Origin: Streptomyces sp. NBC_01267
GTDB taxonomy: Bacteria > Actinomycetota > Actinomycetes > Streptomycetales > Streptomycetaceae
Direction: 5' to 3'
Length of the DNA: 64,000 nucleotides
Assembly: GCF_036241575.1 (NCBI RefSeq)
Contig: NZ_CP108455.1
Coordinates: 4,339,001-4,403,000 of the forward strand
The notes under the pieces are model-generated. The model ran no database searches, was not told the origin of the DNA, and saw only the letters and a program-made list of their open reading frames with translations. Made by a program: the position numbers and the translations under genes. This document shows, piece after piece, positions 46,004-55,070 of the stretch; position 1 is the first letter of the stretch; every line of letters begins with the position of its first letter.

Positions 46004-46102
46004 GCGATCGAGTGTGACAGCAGGCACTGACAACGGGTGTCTCGTGAGGCGGAGGTGGCCGGGACCGTGGACGATCGGTGGAGGAGCAGCCACGCCGCTC
46101 TG

Positions 46103-46190
46103 CCCGATCCCGATCCTTGACCCCGATCCTGATCCCGATCCTGATCCCGATCCCGACCCCGACCCCGACCCCGACACCGGCATCGATCCC
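46103..46190. repeat. Hexamer tandem array (CCCGAT/CCTGAT/CCCGAC)
   Basis: About 14 hexamers run through the gap between the polymerase and oxidoreductase genes. The first part alternates CCTGAT and CCCGAT; the last part is CCCGAC. Confidence 0.85.
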
Positions 46191-46245
46191 GACCCCGCCG
46201 CCGACGGCCTCACCGCCTGCGGCCCTGACGACGGAGGACACCCCC

Positions 46246-47154
46246 ATGGAAGCGATCGTCTTCGAGGAGTTCGGCGGCCCCGAGGTACTCCACCTCACGG
46301 AGGCCCCCGAGCCGCACCCGGGTCCCGGCCAGGTCAGGCTGAAGGTGGCCGCCGCCGGGGTGAACGCCCTCGACTACAAGACCCGCCGCGGCTGGATGGA
46401 GGCCTTCATGCCGACGAAGCTGCCCTCGATCCCCGGCCGGGAGGTCGCGGGGACGGTGGACGAGGTCGGCGAGGGCGTGACCGCGTTCGCCGTCGGCGAC
46501 GAGGTGGTGGGCTGGAGCACCACGGGCGGGTACGCGCAGTACGCCCTCGCCGAGACCGTCGCCCCCAAACCGGCCGGTCTCGCCTGGGAGACGGCGGTCG
46601 CCCTGCCGGTGGCCGGGGAGACCTCGCAGCGCGTGCTGGACCTGCTGGAGCTGGCGAACGGCGAGACCCTGCTGGTGAACGGCGGTGCGGGCGCGGTCGG
46701 TTCGATCGCCGTCCAGCTCGCGGTGGCGAGCGGCGCGACGGTCGTCGCCACCGCGTCCGAGGCCAACCACGACTATCTGCGGGCGCTCGGCGCGATCCCG
46801 GTCGTCTACGGCGAGGGCCTCGTCGAACGGGTACGGGCGGTCGCCCCGCAGGGCATCGACGCGGTTTTCGACGTCGCGGGCAAGGGTGCGCTGCCCGACT
46901 CGATCGAACTGCGCGGCGGTACGACGGACCGGATCGTCACCATCGCCGACCAGGCGGCTGCCGATATGGGCGTGACGTTCAGCGGGGGCGGCGTGTCCAG
47001 CACGGCGGAGGCACTGACCCGGCAGGTCCGGCTGGCGGCGGACGGCACGCTGCGGGTGGAGGTGGCGAAGGTGTTCCCGCTGGCGGAGGCGGCGCGGGCG
47101 CAGGCGCTGAGCGAGGAGGGGCACGCACGGGGGAAACTGGTGCTGAAGCCGTGA
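46246..47154 (+). CDS. NADP-dependent zinc-type alcohol dehydrogenase/quinone oxidoreductase family
   Basis: This is a 302-residue medium-chain dehydrogenase without structural or catalytic zinc ligands. The N-terminal GroES-like fold (EFGGPEVLHLTEAPEP, PGREVAGTVDEVG) is followed by a Rossmann domain with LLVNGGAGAVGSIAVQLA (about residue 145), the NADPH motif of quinone oxidoreductases. ATG 46246 follows GGAGG. The polymerase gene is divergent. Function is likely reduction of quinones or enones, with no pathway link visible. Confidence 0.9.
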   Translation: MEAIVFEEFGGPEVLHLTEAPEPHPGPGQVRLKVAAAGVNALDYKTRRGWMEAFMPTKLPSIPGREVAGTVDEVGEGVTAFAVGDEVVGWSTTGGYAQYALAETVAPKPAGLAWETAVALPVAGETSQRVLDLLELANGETLLVNGGAGAVGSIAVQLAVASGATVVATASEANHDYLRALGAIPVVYGEGLVERVRAVAPQGIDAVFDVAGKGALPDSIELRGGTTDRIVTIADQAAADMGVTFSGGGVSSTAEALTRQVRLAADGTLRVEVAKVFPLAEAARAQALSEEGHARGKLVLKP

Positions 47155-47201
47155 GCCGGCGGGGGTGAACCGTTCCCGGGCCCTTCCAGGCGTTCTGGAT
47201 G

Positions 47202-47246
47202 TTCCGGGTGCTCCGGGTGCTCCGGGTGCTCCGGGTGCTCCGGGTG
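47202..47246. repeat. 9-bp tandem repeat, five copies
   Basis: Unit CTCCGGGTG (first copy TTCCGGGTG), five adjacent copies followed by a truncated sixth. Confidence 0.92.
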
Positions 47247-47271
47247 CTCCGGTGTTCCCGGGGGGGCTCTC

Positions 47272-47290
47272 TGTCCACAGGCTGTGGACA
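47272..47290. promoter_or_regulatory. Convergent DnaA-box-like pair
   Basis: TGTCCACAG-G-CTGTGGACA is a perfect inverted repeat. The right half with the next base (47283-47291) is an exact DnaA box on the minus strand; the left has one mismatch. It is 80 bases before the DUF2786 gene. Confidence 0.5.
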
Positions 47291-47372
47291 AGGGATTCAC
47301 GCCCCGGCGGGGAAGGGAACGGGGTCGCGGGCCGGGGCAGGCGCCGACCTACCCTTGACGCATGGAAGACCT

Positions 47373-48497
47373 ATGGACACGGTGACCGACCGGGCGTTCG
47401 CCGCAGCGCTCTACGGGGACGGCGACGACGGTCTGGACACCGGGGCCTCCCTGCTGGCCGCCGATCCGGGGTCCGACCCGGAGCTGGGCCGGCGCGGCGA
47501 GGAGTTCCTGCGCCGGGCGTGGCAGCGCGGATGGCAGCCCGCGGACGTCTCGCGGCTGGTCCGGCGCGATCTGACCGAGCGGCACACCCGGCTGCTGGCG
47601 GAGCTGATCGCCGCGGAGGTGCGGGCGTACGACCGGCTGCCGCCGCGCTGGCAGGCCCAGTTGGACGAACTGGCGGATCCGGCCGGGGAGACGGCCGGTG
47701 CCGGACGGCGGGCGGACCGTTTCTCGTACGCGACAGCCGTCCTTGAGCTGTACCGCCTCCTGCTGCGCCTCCCCACGATCGAACCGGTGGGCGCCGCTCC
47801 CGGCGCCGCCGCGCAGCTCCCGCCGCACCACCACGCCGAGCCGCGCATGCTCACCCGCATCCGCGCGCTCCTCGCCAAGGCCGAGGCCACCGACTACGCG
47901 GCGGAGGCCGAGGCGCTCAGTGCGAAGGCGCAGGAGCTGATGGCCCGGCACAGCATCGACGAGGCGCGGCTCTCGGCGGAGGGGCGCAGCGCGGACACCC
48001 CGGCCGCCTGCCGCATCGGGGTGGACGCTCCCTACGAGACGGCGAAGGCGGTCCTGCTGGACGCGGTCGCCACCGCGAACCGCTGCCGGGCCGTGTGGAA
48101 CAGCGCCTTCGGCTTCTCCACCGTCGTCGGTTTCGAACCGGACCTGGAAGTCGTCGAGCTGCTCCACACCTCGCTCCTCGTCCAGGGCACGGCCGCGATG
48201 ACCCGCGCGGAGTCGGCGCAGCGGGCGGGCGGACGCAAGCGGACGAAGACGTTCCGCCAGTCGTTCCTCGCGGCGTACGCGAGCCGCCTGGGTCACCGGC
48301 TGGCCGAGGCCGCAGGGCAGGTGACGGCGGCGGAGGCGGGCTCGCTGCTGCCGGTCCTCGCGGCGCGGGACGTGGCGGTGGTGTCGGAGGCGGAGCGGAT
48401 GTTCCCGGCGACGACGACGAGCCGGGTGCGCGGGGTCTCGGACGAGGCGGGCTGGACGGAGGGTACGGCGGCGGCGGACGCGGCGCGGGTCGGCTGA
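47373..48497 (+). CDS. DUF2786 domain protein
   Basis: This is a 374-residue protein. A helical N-terminal domain (residues 1-140) is followed by the DUF2786 helix pair at about 155-195 (MLTRIRALLAKAEATDYAAE, AEALSAKAQELMARHSID), then a C-terminal domain with a conserved Arg/Lys-rich stretch (GGRKRTKTFRQSFLAAYASR). DUF2786 proteins occur in actinobacteria and phage, with no defined biochemical role. ATG 47373 (MDTVTDRAF) is the best start; the sequence before it is repeat-derived. Confidence 0.85.
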   Translation: MDTVTDRAFAAALYGDGDDGLDTGASLLAADPGSDPELGRRGEEFLRRAWQRGWQPADVSRLVRRDLTERHTRLLAELIAAEVRAYDRLPPRWQAQLDELADPAGETAGAGRRADRFSYATAVLELYRLLLRLPTIEPVGAAPGAAAQLPPHHHAEPRMLTRIRALLAKAEATDYAAEAEALSAKAQELMARHSIDEARLSAEGRSADTPAACRIGVDAPYETAKAVLLDAVATANRCRAVWNSAFGFSTVVGFEPDLEVVELLHTSLLVQGTAAMTRAESAQRAGGRKRTKTFRQSFLAAYASRLGHRLAEAAGQVTAAEAGSLLPVLAARDVAVVSEAERMFPATTTSRVRGVSDEAGWTEGTAAADAARVG

Positions 48498-48587
48498 GGA
48501 CGCAGGCCTCCGAGGGGGCCGGACGGGCGTGACTTCCGCTCTCACCTTGCGCCCGATATGCCCGGTTGTCCCGCTACTCTCAGGGCC

Positions 48588-50681
48588 ATGAGCTGGCTCC
48601 GAGCCCTGTCCACGACCGCCCAGGCGGGGCTGAAGATCGAACGGCAGCGCATGGAGCCGCTCCTCGCCTTCCGGGGCACCGCGGGACTCGCCCTCGTCGT
48701 TCTCCTGAGCCTCGCGATCTTCGGTCCGGGCGTGGCCGCCAGCTCCGCCTTCGGCGCGTACCAGGCCGGTGTCGCCACCTTCGAGCGCAGCTGGCAGGCC
48801 AGGCCCCTGCTGGCGCTGCTGTCCGGGGCGACCCTCGCCGTATCGACCTTCCTCGGCTACCTGTCCGGATCCCACATCGGCGTGTTCATGGCGCTGATCG
48901 CGCTCTGGACGTTCGTGGCGGGGCTGGCCTGGGCGGCCGGGCCGACGGCCGGACTCATCGCCTCGTCCAACGTCGCGATGATGCTGGTGACCGTCACCCT
49001 CCCCACCTCCGTGCTCACCGCCGTGGGCCATGCCGCGATGATCGCGGTGGGCGCGCTCGTCCAGGCCGGACTCGTCGTCCTCTTCCCGGTCCGCCGCTGG
49101 GGCCACCAGCGCGACTCCCTCGCGGACGCGCTCGCCGCCGAGGCCGACTACGCCCGGCGGCTGCGCCAGGATCCGGTCGCGCCCTTCGACCCGGTGCCGT
49201 TCATGGACGCCCGCCAGGCCGCGGCCGTCACCCCGCGCGAGGCCCGCCGCCGCCCCGCCGCCCTGCACGGCACCCGGGGCCTCGCCGAGCGCGTCAGGCC
49301 GGTGCTCGCCTCGCTCGCCGACCCGGCCGTCGGAGCCGCCGCCGAGGGGGCGGAGCGGGACCGGGCGCTGGAACTGCTGGCCGCCGCCGCCTCCGTACTG
49401 GACACCGCGGCCCGCACCATCCGGCACGGCGAACCGGTCGCCTCCCCCACCCAGGCTCTCGCCGTACTGGAGGCCCCCGACAACGCCGAAGTGCTCACCG
49501 GCCCCGCCCGCCGCGCCGCGGTCCGCCTGTCCGCCCTGCTCCGCGATGTGACCGAGGCGGCGCAGGGCGAGGGCAGCAGGCCCGAGTCCGAACCCCTGCT
49601 GCGCCCCGCGCTGGTACGCATGGTCCCGTCCGCACTGGAGAAGATGCGCAAGGAGCTGCGCACCCACGAATCAGCCGTCCTGCGGCACGCGATCCGCACC
49701 TCGGTGGTCGCCGCCGGCGGCTATCTCATCGGCATCGCGCTCCCGTTCGGCCACGGCTACTGGGTGCCGCTGGCCGCCGTGATGGTGATGCGCCCGGACT
49801 TCTCCCAGACGTACGGCCGCGCGGTCGCCCGGCTGTGCGGCACCCTCCTCGGGGTCGCGTTCGCCACCGCGGTCGTCCAGCTGGCCGACCCGGGACCCGT
49901 CGTCTCGGGGGCCCTCGCGGTGCTCTGCGCCGGGCTGAACTTCCTGCTGATGCGTACGGGCTACGCCGCCACCTCGGCCTGTATCGCGGCGTACGTCGTC
50001 TTCCTGCTCGACATGAGCGGACTCGAACTCGGCCAGACCATCCGGGACCGCGTCGTCCTCACGCTCGTCGGCGGACTGCTCGCGATGGTCTCGTACGCCG
50101 TCTACCCGGCCTGGGAGACGCCCCGGCTGCGCAACCGCCTCGCCGACTGGCTGATCGCCGACGGCCGCTACGCCGCCGCGGTGATCGCGTACTACGCGGA
50201 CCCCGCGGGCGCCCGCCAGACCGCCGTGCGCGAGGCGGTGCTGGCCGCCCGCGCCGCCCGCATCGACTGGCAGGAAGCCGTGGAGCGGGCGGCCCACGAG
50301 CCCGTGCGTCACCGGGGGATCTCCCGCGCGGCGGCCTCCGACGCCGAGGACGCGATGGCCCAGCTGAGCCGCGCCGCCATGCTGATGGAGGCGCATCTGC
50401 CCGGCCGCACCACCGCCCCCGTACCGGCGGCGCAGCAGGTGGCCGACGCGCTGCGGCGGGCCACCGAGCGGGGCGCCAGGGACATCCGGGCCCGGCGGGT
50501 GCCGCACTGGGACGAGGTGCGGGAGGCGCTCGCCCGCTGGGACGGCGAAGGCGTTCCCGACCAGGTCGTACGCAGCGGGGCCGACCTGCTCCTGGACGCC
50601 CTCGACGAACTCACCGACGCTCTGGACGACGAAGGGCCGCGCGCCAAGGGCGACTTGGCCCCGCGGTCCGGAGGGGCGTGA
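48588..50681 (+). CDS. FUSC family membrane transporter
   Basis: This is a 697-residue protein with two membrane blocks, one at about 30-160 and a second at about 370-510, separated by a soluble helical region. The second block has the FUSC signature: SVVAAGGYLIGIALPFGHGY, WVPLAAVMVMRPDF, TYGRAVARLCGTLLGV. The C-terminal 180 residues are soluble and helical. The family resembles aromatic acid exporters (AaeB) and fusaric acid resistance proteins. ATG 48588 is the start. Confidence 0.92.
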   Translation: MSWLRALSTTAQAGLKIERQRMEPLLAFRGTAGLALVVLLSLAIFGPGVAASSAFGAYQAGVATFERSWQARPLLALLSGATLAVSTFLGYLSGSHIGVFMALIALWTFVAGLAWAAGPTAGLIASSNVAMMLVTVTLPTSVLTAVGHAAMIAVGALVQAGLVVLFPVRRWGHQRDSLADALAAEADYARRLRQDPVAPFDPVPFMDARQAAAVTPREARRRPAALHGTRGLAERVRPVLASLADPAVGAAAEGAERDRALELLAAAASVLDTAARTIRHGEPVASPTQALAVLEAPDNAEVLTGPARRAAVRLSALLRDVTEAAQGEGSRPESEPLLRPALVRMVPSALEKMRKELRTHESAVLRHAIRTSVVAAGGYLIGIALPFGHGYWVPLAAVMVMRPDFSQTYGRAVARLCGTLLGVAFATAVVQLADPGPVVSGALAVLCAGLNFLLMRTGYAATSACIAAYVVFLLDMSGLELGQTIRDRVVLTLVGGLLAMVSYAVYPAWETPRLRNRLADWLIADGRYAAAVIAYYADPAGARQTAVREAVLAARAARIDWQEAVERAAHEPVRHRGISRAAASDAEDAMAQLSRAAMLMEAHLPGRTTAPVPAAQQVADALRRATERGARDIRARRVPHWDEVREALARWDGEGVPDQVVRSGADLLLDALDELTDALDDEGPRAKGDLAPRSGGA

Positions 50682-50731
50682 CGGTCCCGGACGGCGCCTC
50701 CCGGCCCCCGCACCCGCTCCGGACCCACCCG

Positions 50732-51211
50732 CTACGGGTTCGGCAGCTTCAGCCCGCCCGGGAGCTTCCCGCCGTCGGTCTTCTTGAAGGTGTCCTTGAG
50801 CCCGGCGTCCCACGAGACCGTCATGGTCCTGCCGTCGGCGGACTCGATCGACCCCATGGTCCGGTCGGTGTTCCCGTCCGGGCACGTGAGCGACAGCATC
50901 GGCTTGCCCATGTCGGCCACCGTGCCCGTGCAGACGTGCTGGCCCGCGATGGCGGCCTGCTTGCCCTGGATCACCAGCGCCGTGGACTTCCCGTCGGTGG
51001 TGGCGAGCCAACTGCCCTCGACGTCAGCTGACTTCGCACCGCTGTCGCCGCTCCCGGCGCCGCCGGAGCTCGCCGACGGGGCGGGGGCGGCGGTCTTCTG
51101 ACTGTCCGAGGCGTCGGAACTCTTGTCGTTGCTGCTGGAACAGCCGCTGATCACCAGGACCGTTGCCAGACCCGCGAGGGCTGCGCCGCTGGTACGTACG
51201 AACCTGTTCAC
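50732..51211 (-). CDS. Small lipoprotein
   Basis: This is a 159-residue protein starting at GTG 51211 with GGGGGAG upstream. Type II signal peptide GAALAGLATVLVISGC (Cys about 24), a Ser/Ala/Gly linker of about 35 residues, then a compact domain of about 95 residues (VEGSWLATTDGKSTALVIQG, HVCTGTVADMGKPMLSLTCP) with two cysteines likely bonded. This fold-like pattern is seen in other streptomycete lipoproteins of unknown role. It is convergent with the FUSC gene and divergent from the DUF397 gene. Confidence 0.85.
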   Translation of the reverse strand: MNRFVRTSGAALAGLATVLVISGCSSSNDKSSDASDSQKTAAPAPSASSGGAGSGDSGAKSADVEGSWLATTDGKSTALVIQGKQAAIAGQHVCTGTVADMGKPMLSLTCPDGNTDRTMGSIESADGRTMTVSWDAGLKDTFKKTDGGKLPGGLKLPNP

Positions 51212-51368
51212 TTCATCTCCCCCTGAGTTCGAGACGGGCGCGCCGGAGCGCCGGAACGCCGGAAGCGCGGAACGCGCCAAACTACCAGGGAGCCGGATCG
51301 AAGCGCCGCGCGTCACAGTGAATGAGAACGCTTTCAGGGGCAAAGCTGTAGTGGAACGAACACCCCGT

Positions 51369-51396
51369 GTGCACGTGCATTTGCTCATGCATCGGC
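51369..51396 (+). promoter_or_regulatory. Shared 28-bp element upstream of the DUF397 gene
   Basis: GTGCACGTGCAT followed by TTGCTCATGCATCGGC. It matches the element before the ATP-binding gene (52372-52399, minus strand) at 24 of 28 positions and in the same orientation to its gene. It lies about 90 bases before the DUF397 start codon. Confidence 0.7.
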
Positions 51397-51469
51397 ATGT
51401 GAACACAGCTATGATCCAGGACAGTTGACATCTGTACTTCCGTACTTCTGCACTTCCCGGGAGCGACCT

Positions 51470-51727
51470 GTGCACCACGCGTACAACGGCATGGCGGCCA
51501 CAGCACTTCACGGGGTCGTCTGGCAGAAGAGTGAGCAGAGCAACTCGCAGGGATCGTGCGTGGAGTTCGCCAAACTGCCCGGCGGTGATGTGGCGGTGCG
51601 CAATTCACGCCATCCCGAAGGGCCGGCCCTCGTCTACACCCCGGCGGAGATAGCGGCCATGCTGATCGGCGTGAAGGCCGGGGAGTTCGACCACCTCGTG
51701 GCCGGGGCGGAAACGGACCAGCCGTAG
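51470..51727 (+). CDS. DUF397 domain protein
   Basis: This is an 85-residue acidic protein. The family pattern is complete: VVWQKSEQSNSQGSCVEFAK, then DVAVRNSRHPEGPALVYTPA and the C-terminal GVKAGEFDHL. GTG 51470 has GGGAG nearby. DUF397 proteins are typically encoded next to XRE-DUF5753 regulators (WhiJ type) and can act as antagonists or partners; here the third and second genes of the set, an RsbW-like ATPase and an XRE regulator, follow within 2 kb. Confidence 0.92.
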   Translation: MHHAYNGMAATALHGVVWQKSEQSNSQGSCVEFAKLPGGDVAVRNSRHPEGPALVYTPAEIAAMLIGVKAGEFDHLVAGAETDQP

Positions 51728-51790
51728 CCGGCCCTGCCCACGCCGTGCGACGCTGTACGGCGCCCGGCGAAGACCGGCCGGACAGATCCT

Positions 51791-52282
51791 CTAGTCGGCG
51801 GTGTGCAGCCGGAAGAGTGCCCAGACCACCTTGCCGCTCAGCGTGCCCGCCAACGGGTGCCATCCCCAGCTGTCGGCGAAGGAGTCCACCAGGAAGAGCC
51901 CGCGGCCCGACTCGGCGGCGAAGTCGCCCACGTCGCGCGCGCTGGGGCCCTCGTCGCTGGGGTCACGGACCGCGCACACCAGCCGTGAGGTCCACCGCAT
52001 CAGGTGCAGCCGGACCGGGGCGTCCTCGTTCCTCGGGGCGTCGGCGGGCAGCGCGTGCCGCAACGCGTTGGTGACGAGTTCGGACGCGACCAGCGCGACG
52101 TCGTCGAACCGTTCGCAGAGACCCCAGGAGCCGAGCGTCGACTTGGTGAACTGCCGCGCCCCGCGCACCGCTTCGAAGCGTGGCGGCAGCGAGCACGAAG
52201 CAGAACTGGACACGGCCGCGGGGTCGATGGGGGGAAGCCCCTGCCTTAACGGCTCGAGCATGGTCGATCCATTCGTCCCCAT
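51791..52282 (-). CDS. RsbW-like ATP-binding protein of the DUF397/XRE cluster
   Basis: This is a 163-residue GHKL ATPase. N-box VALVASELVTNALRHAL (about residue 65) and G-box ESGRGLFLVDSFADSWGW (about 135) are clear. ATG 52282 (MGTNGSTMLEPLRQG) with GGGAG upstream is the start; the upstream in-frame stretch to 52438 is leader containing the shared 28-bp element. It is convergent with the DUF397 gene and divergent from the XRE gene. Such ATPases in this cluster type are thought to act as kinases or sequestering factors in developmental control; none is biochemically settled. Confidence 0.92.
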   Translation of the reverse strand: MGTNGSTMLEPLRQGLPPIDPAAVSSSASCSLPPRFEAVRGARQFTKSTLGSWGLCERFDDVALVASELVTNALRHALPADAPRNEDAPVRLHLMRWTSRLVCAVRDPSDEGPSARDVGDFAAESGRGLFLVDSFADSWGWHPLAGTLSGKVVWALFRLHTAD

Positions 52283-52371
52283 GCGAGGCACTCCCGGGAT
52301 TCGCGGCCGTAGCCAGCGTGCGGTGGTACGAGAACGCAGGTGCGCGGGGACCATGGTTCCGAATGCGCAGG

Positions 52372-52399
52372 GCAGATGCAAGGGCAGATGCACGTGCAC
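52372..52399 (-). promoter_or_regulatory. Shared 28-bp element upstream of the ATP-binding gene
   Basis: Read on the minus strand it begins GTGCACGTGCAT and continues CTGCCCTTGCATCTGC. It is the partner of 51369-51396, about 105 bases before the start codon. A GGGCAGATGCA direct repeat overlaps it. Confidence 0.7.
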
Positions 52400-52551
52400 G
52401 CGCCGGACTTGCGCGGGCCCGTACCGTTTCTTGGTCATTTCTTCCTGCGGCTGATTTTCGAGCTTTGCTCTTTCTGTAATCGATTGAGTACGGGGTGAAG
52501 CGTTTTGATGGCAGACTGCGCGTCACATCGCGACCGGGGAGGGTTGGAAAC

Positions 52552-53445
52552 GTGCCAGGAGGCGAGTCATGGGGTTCTCCCCAGACGTTGAGCCCCGGGG
52601 GAGGTTCTGTTGTACGGCGCATTCTGCTGGGCTCACAGCTCAGGCGCCTGCGCGAATCACGCGGGATCACCCGCGAGGCGGCCGGATATTCGATCCGCGC
52701 GTCCGAATCCAAGATCAGCCGCATGGAGTTGGGACGGGTGAGCTTCAAGGCCAGGGACGTAGAGGATCTCCTCACGCTCTACGGAGTGATCGACGACGCG
52801 GAGCGAGCGGCCCTCCTCGGTCTGGCCAAGGAGGCCAACTTGGCGGGCTGGTGGCACAGTTACGGCGACGTACTGCCCGGCTGGTTCCAGACGTACGTCG
52901 GACTCGAAGGCGCTGCCTCGCTGATCCGTGCGTACGAAGTGCAGTTCGTGCACGGCTTGTTGCAGACCGAGGCGTACGCCCACGCGGTCGTCTCGCGCGG
53001 CAACCCCAAGGCGTCGACCGCCGAGATCGACCGGCGCGTCGCGCTGCGCCTGGAGCGGCAGAAGGCGCTGGTCTCGGAGAGCGCGCCGCAACTCCATGCC
53101 GTACTCGACGAAGCGGCGCTGCGCCGCCCGTACGGCGACCGGAACGTGATGCGGGGCCAGTTGCAGCACCTCATGGAGATCTCCGAGCAGCCGAACGTCA
53201 CGCTCCAGGTGATGCCCTTCAGCTTCGGCGGGCACGCGGGGGAGAGCGGCGCCTTCACGCTGCTGCGCTTCCCGGAGTCCGATCTGTCGGACCTCGTCTA
53301 CCTGGAACAGCTGACCAGTTCGCTGTATCTGGACAAGCCCGAAGAGGTCGCGCAGTACGAGCAGGTCATGGAGGAACTCCAGCGCGAGAGCCCGGATCCG
53401 GCGGGCAGCCGGGACGTTCTCCGTGGTCTACTCCAACTCTCGTAA
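52552..53445 (+). CDS. XRE-family regulator with DUF5753 domain (WhiJ-like)
   Basis: This is a 297-residue protein with a helix-turn-helix at about 22-80 (LGSQLRRLRESRGITREAAG, SIRASESKISRMELGRVSFK), then the DUF5753 domain (WFQTYVGLEGAASLIRAYEV, VHGLLQTEAYAHAVV, VTLQVMPFSFGGHAGESGAF). WhiJ of S. coelicolor has this architecture and represses development until relieved by its small DUF397 partner. GTG 52552 follows GGGGAGGG. It is the third member of the cluster. Confidence 0.93.
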   Translation: MPGGESWGSPQTLSPGGGSVVRRILLGSQLRRLRESRGITREAAGYSIRASESKISRMELGRVSFKARDVEDLLTLYGVIDDAERAALLGLAKEANLAGWWHSYGDVLPGWFQTYVGLEGAASLIRAYEVQFVHGLLQTEAYAHAVVSRGNPKASTAEIDRRVALRLERQKALVSESAPQLHAVLDEAALRRPYGDRNVMRGQLQHLMEISEQPNVTLQVMPFSFGGHAGESGAFTLLRFPESDLSDLVYLEQLTSSLYLDKPEEVAQYEQVMEELQRESPDPAGSRDVLRGLLQLS

Positions 53446-53505
53446 TACGTAAGTACGATGACGTCACATCAGGAGTCTGTACCAGCAGTAGCAGTAGGGG
53501 ATGAC

Positions 53506-54963
53506 ATGTCCTTCTTCACCGAGCTGGCCCACCAGTACATCGACGGCGCGTGGCGGACCGGCAGTGGCTCGTGGGACATCATCGACTTCAACCCGTACAA
53601 CGGCGAGAAGCTGGCCTCGATCACCGTGGCGACGGTCGACGAGGTCGACGAGGCCTACCGTGCCGCCGAACGCGCGCAGCAGGCCTGGGCGCAGACCAAT
53701 CCGTACACCCGCCGGCTCGTCTTCGAGCGGGCGCTGCGGATCACCGAGGAGCGCGAGACCGCGATCGTCGAGGCGATGATCGAGGAACTCGGCGGGACCC
53801 GGGTCAAGGCGGAGTACGAGGTCCGCGCGGCGAAGGAGTTCCTGCGCGAGGCGATACAGCTCGCGGTGCGCCCGGAGGGACGGATCCTGCCGTCCCCGGT
53901 GGACGGCAAGGAGAACCGCGTCTACCGGCTGCCGGTCGGCGTCGTCGGTGTGATCAGCCCCTTCAACTTCCCGTTCCTGATCACCCTCAAGTCGGTCGCG
54001 CCCGCGCTGGCGCTGGGCAACGCGGTGGTCGTCAAGCCGAACCAGAACGCGCCCGTCGTCGGCGGCGGCCTGATCGCCAAGATCTTCGAGGACGCGGGCC
54101 TGCCGGGCGGGCTGCTGAACGTCCTCGTCACCGACATCGCCGAGATCGGTGACGCGCTCATCGAGCACCCGGTGCCCAAGGTGATCTCGTTCGCGGGCTC
54201 CGACCGGGTGGGCCGCCACGTCGGCGCGGTCGCGGGCAGCCACTTCAAGCGGGCCATCCTGGAACTCAGCGGCAACAGCGCCCTCGTGGTGCTCGACGAC
54301 GCGGACCTGGACTACGCGGTCGACGCGGCGATTTTCAGCCGTTTCGCGTACCAGGGTCAGGTCTGCATGGCGGCCAACCGGATCCTGGTGGACCGCGGCG
54401 TCGCGGACCGGTTCGCCGAGAAGTTCACCGAGCGCGTGGCGGCGCTCAGGACCGGCGATCCCGCCGACCCGGAGACCCACATCGGCCCGGTCATCAACGG
54501 CTTCCAGGCCGAGGCGCTGACCAACCTCGTGGACCAGGCCGTGGCGGAGGGCGCCACGGCGCTCGTCCGGGGCACCACGCACGGCAATCTGGTCGAACCC
54601 ACGGTCCTGGCCGGGCTGCCCGCCGACTCCCCGCTGCACCAGCAGGAGATCTTCGGTCCGGTGGTGCTGCTGGTGACCTTCGACGGTGAGGACGACGCCG
54701 TACGGCTGGCCAACGACAGCCCGTACGGCCTGAGCGGCGCCGTGCACACCGCCGATGTGGAGCGGGGCGTGCGGTTCGCCAAGCGGGTCGTCACCGGCAT
54801 GATGCATGTCAACGACTCGACGATCCAGGACGAGCCGCTGGTGGCCTTCGGCGGTGAGAAGTACTCGGGGCTCGGGCGGCTGAACGGTGACTCGACGGTG
54901 GAGGCGTTCACCACCCAGAAGTGGATCTCGATCCAGCACGGCCGTACGGACTTCCCGTTCTGA
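53506..54963 (+). CDS. Aldehyde dehydrogenase family protein
   Basis: This is a 485-residue NAD(P)-dependent enzyme oxidising aldehydes to acids. It has the cofactor region VGVISPFNFPFLITLKSVAP, the catalytic Glu in LELSGNSALVVL (about residue 252), the catalytic Cys in YQGQVCMAANR (about 287), and the C-terminal GGEKYSGLGR. The overall pattern is closest to the benzaldehyde/vanillin dehydrogenase subgroup. ATG 53506 is preferred; ATG 53458 in frame would add 16 residues. A TGACGTCA palindrome lies at 53459-53466 just before it. Confidence 0.93.
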   Translation: MSFFTELAHQYIDGAWRTGSGSWDIIDFNPYNGEKLASITVATVDEVDEAYRAAERAQQAWAQTNPYTRRLVFERALRITEERETAIVEAMIEELGGTRVKAEYEVRAAKEFLREAIQLAVRPEGRILPSPVDGKENRVYRLPVGVVGVISPFNFPFLITLKSVAPALALGNAVVVKPNQNAPVVGGGLIAKIFEDAGLPGGLLNVLVTDIAEIGDALIEHPVPKVISFAGSDRVGRHVGAVAGSHFKRAILELSGNSALVVLDDADLDYAVDAAIFSRFAYQGQVCMAANRILVDRGVADRFAEKFTERVAALRTGDPADPETHIGPVINGFQAEALTNLVDQAVAEGATALVRGTTHGNLVEPTVLAGLPADSPLHQQEIFGPVVLLVTFDGEDDAVRLANDSPYGLSGAVHTADVERGVRFAKRVVTGMMHVNDSTIQDEPLVAFGGEKYSGLGRLNGDSTVEAFTTQKWISIQHGRTDFPF

Positions 54964-55070
54964 TGTGCCGGGACGTGCTGCGGCCTGACGTGCCGTGGTC
55001 TGACGTGCCGCGGTCGGATGCCGTCGGCTGAGCAGGCCGGGCGCGCGAGCGAAGGCTCTACGCTGGGCCC

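Noticed and set aside
46004..46213. N-terminal Gly-Ser extension of the family A polymerase
   Set aside because: The frame is open only because a hexamer repeat reads as Gly-Ser; the conserved protein starts at 46003.
47199..47372. Leu/Arg-repeat leader joined to the DUF2786 protein
   Set aside because: It is only the translation of the 9-bp DNA repeat; the protein starts at 47373.
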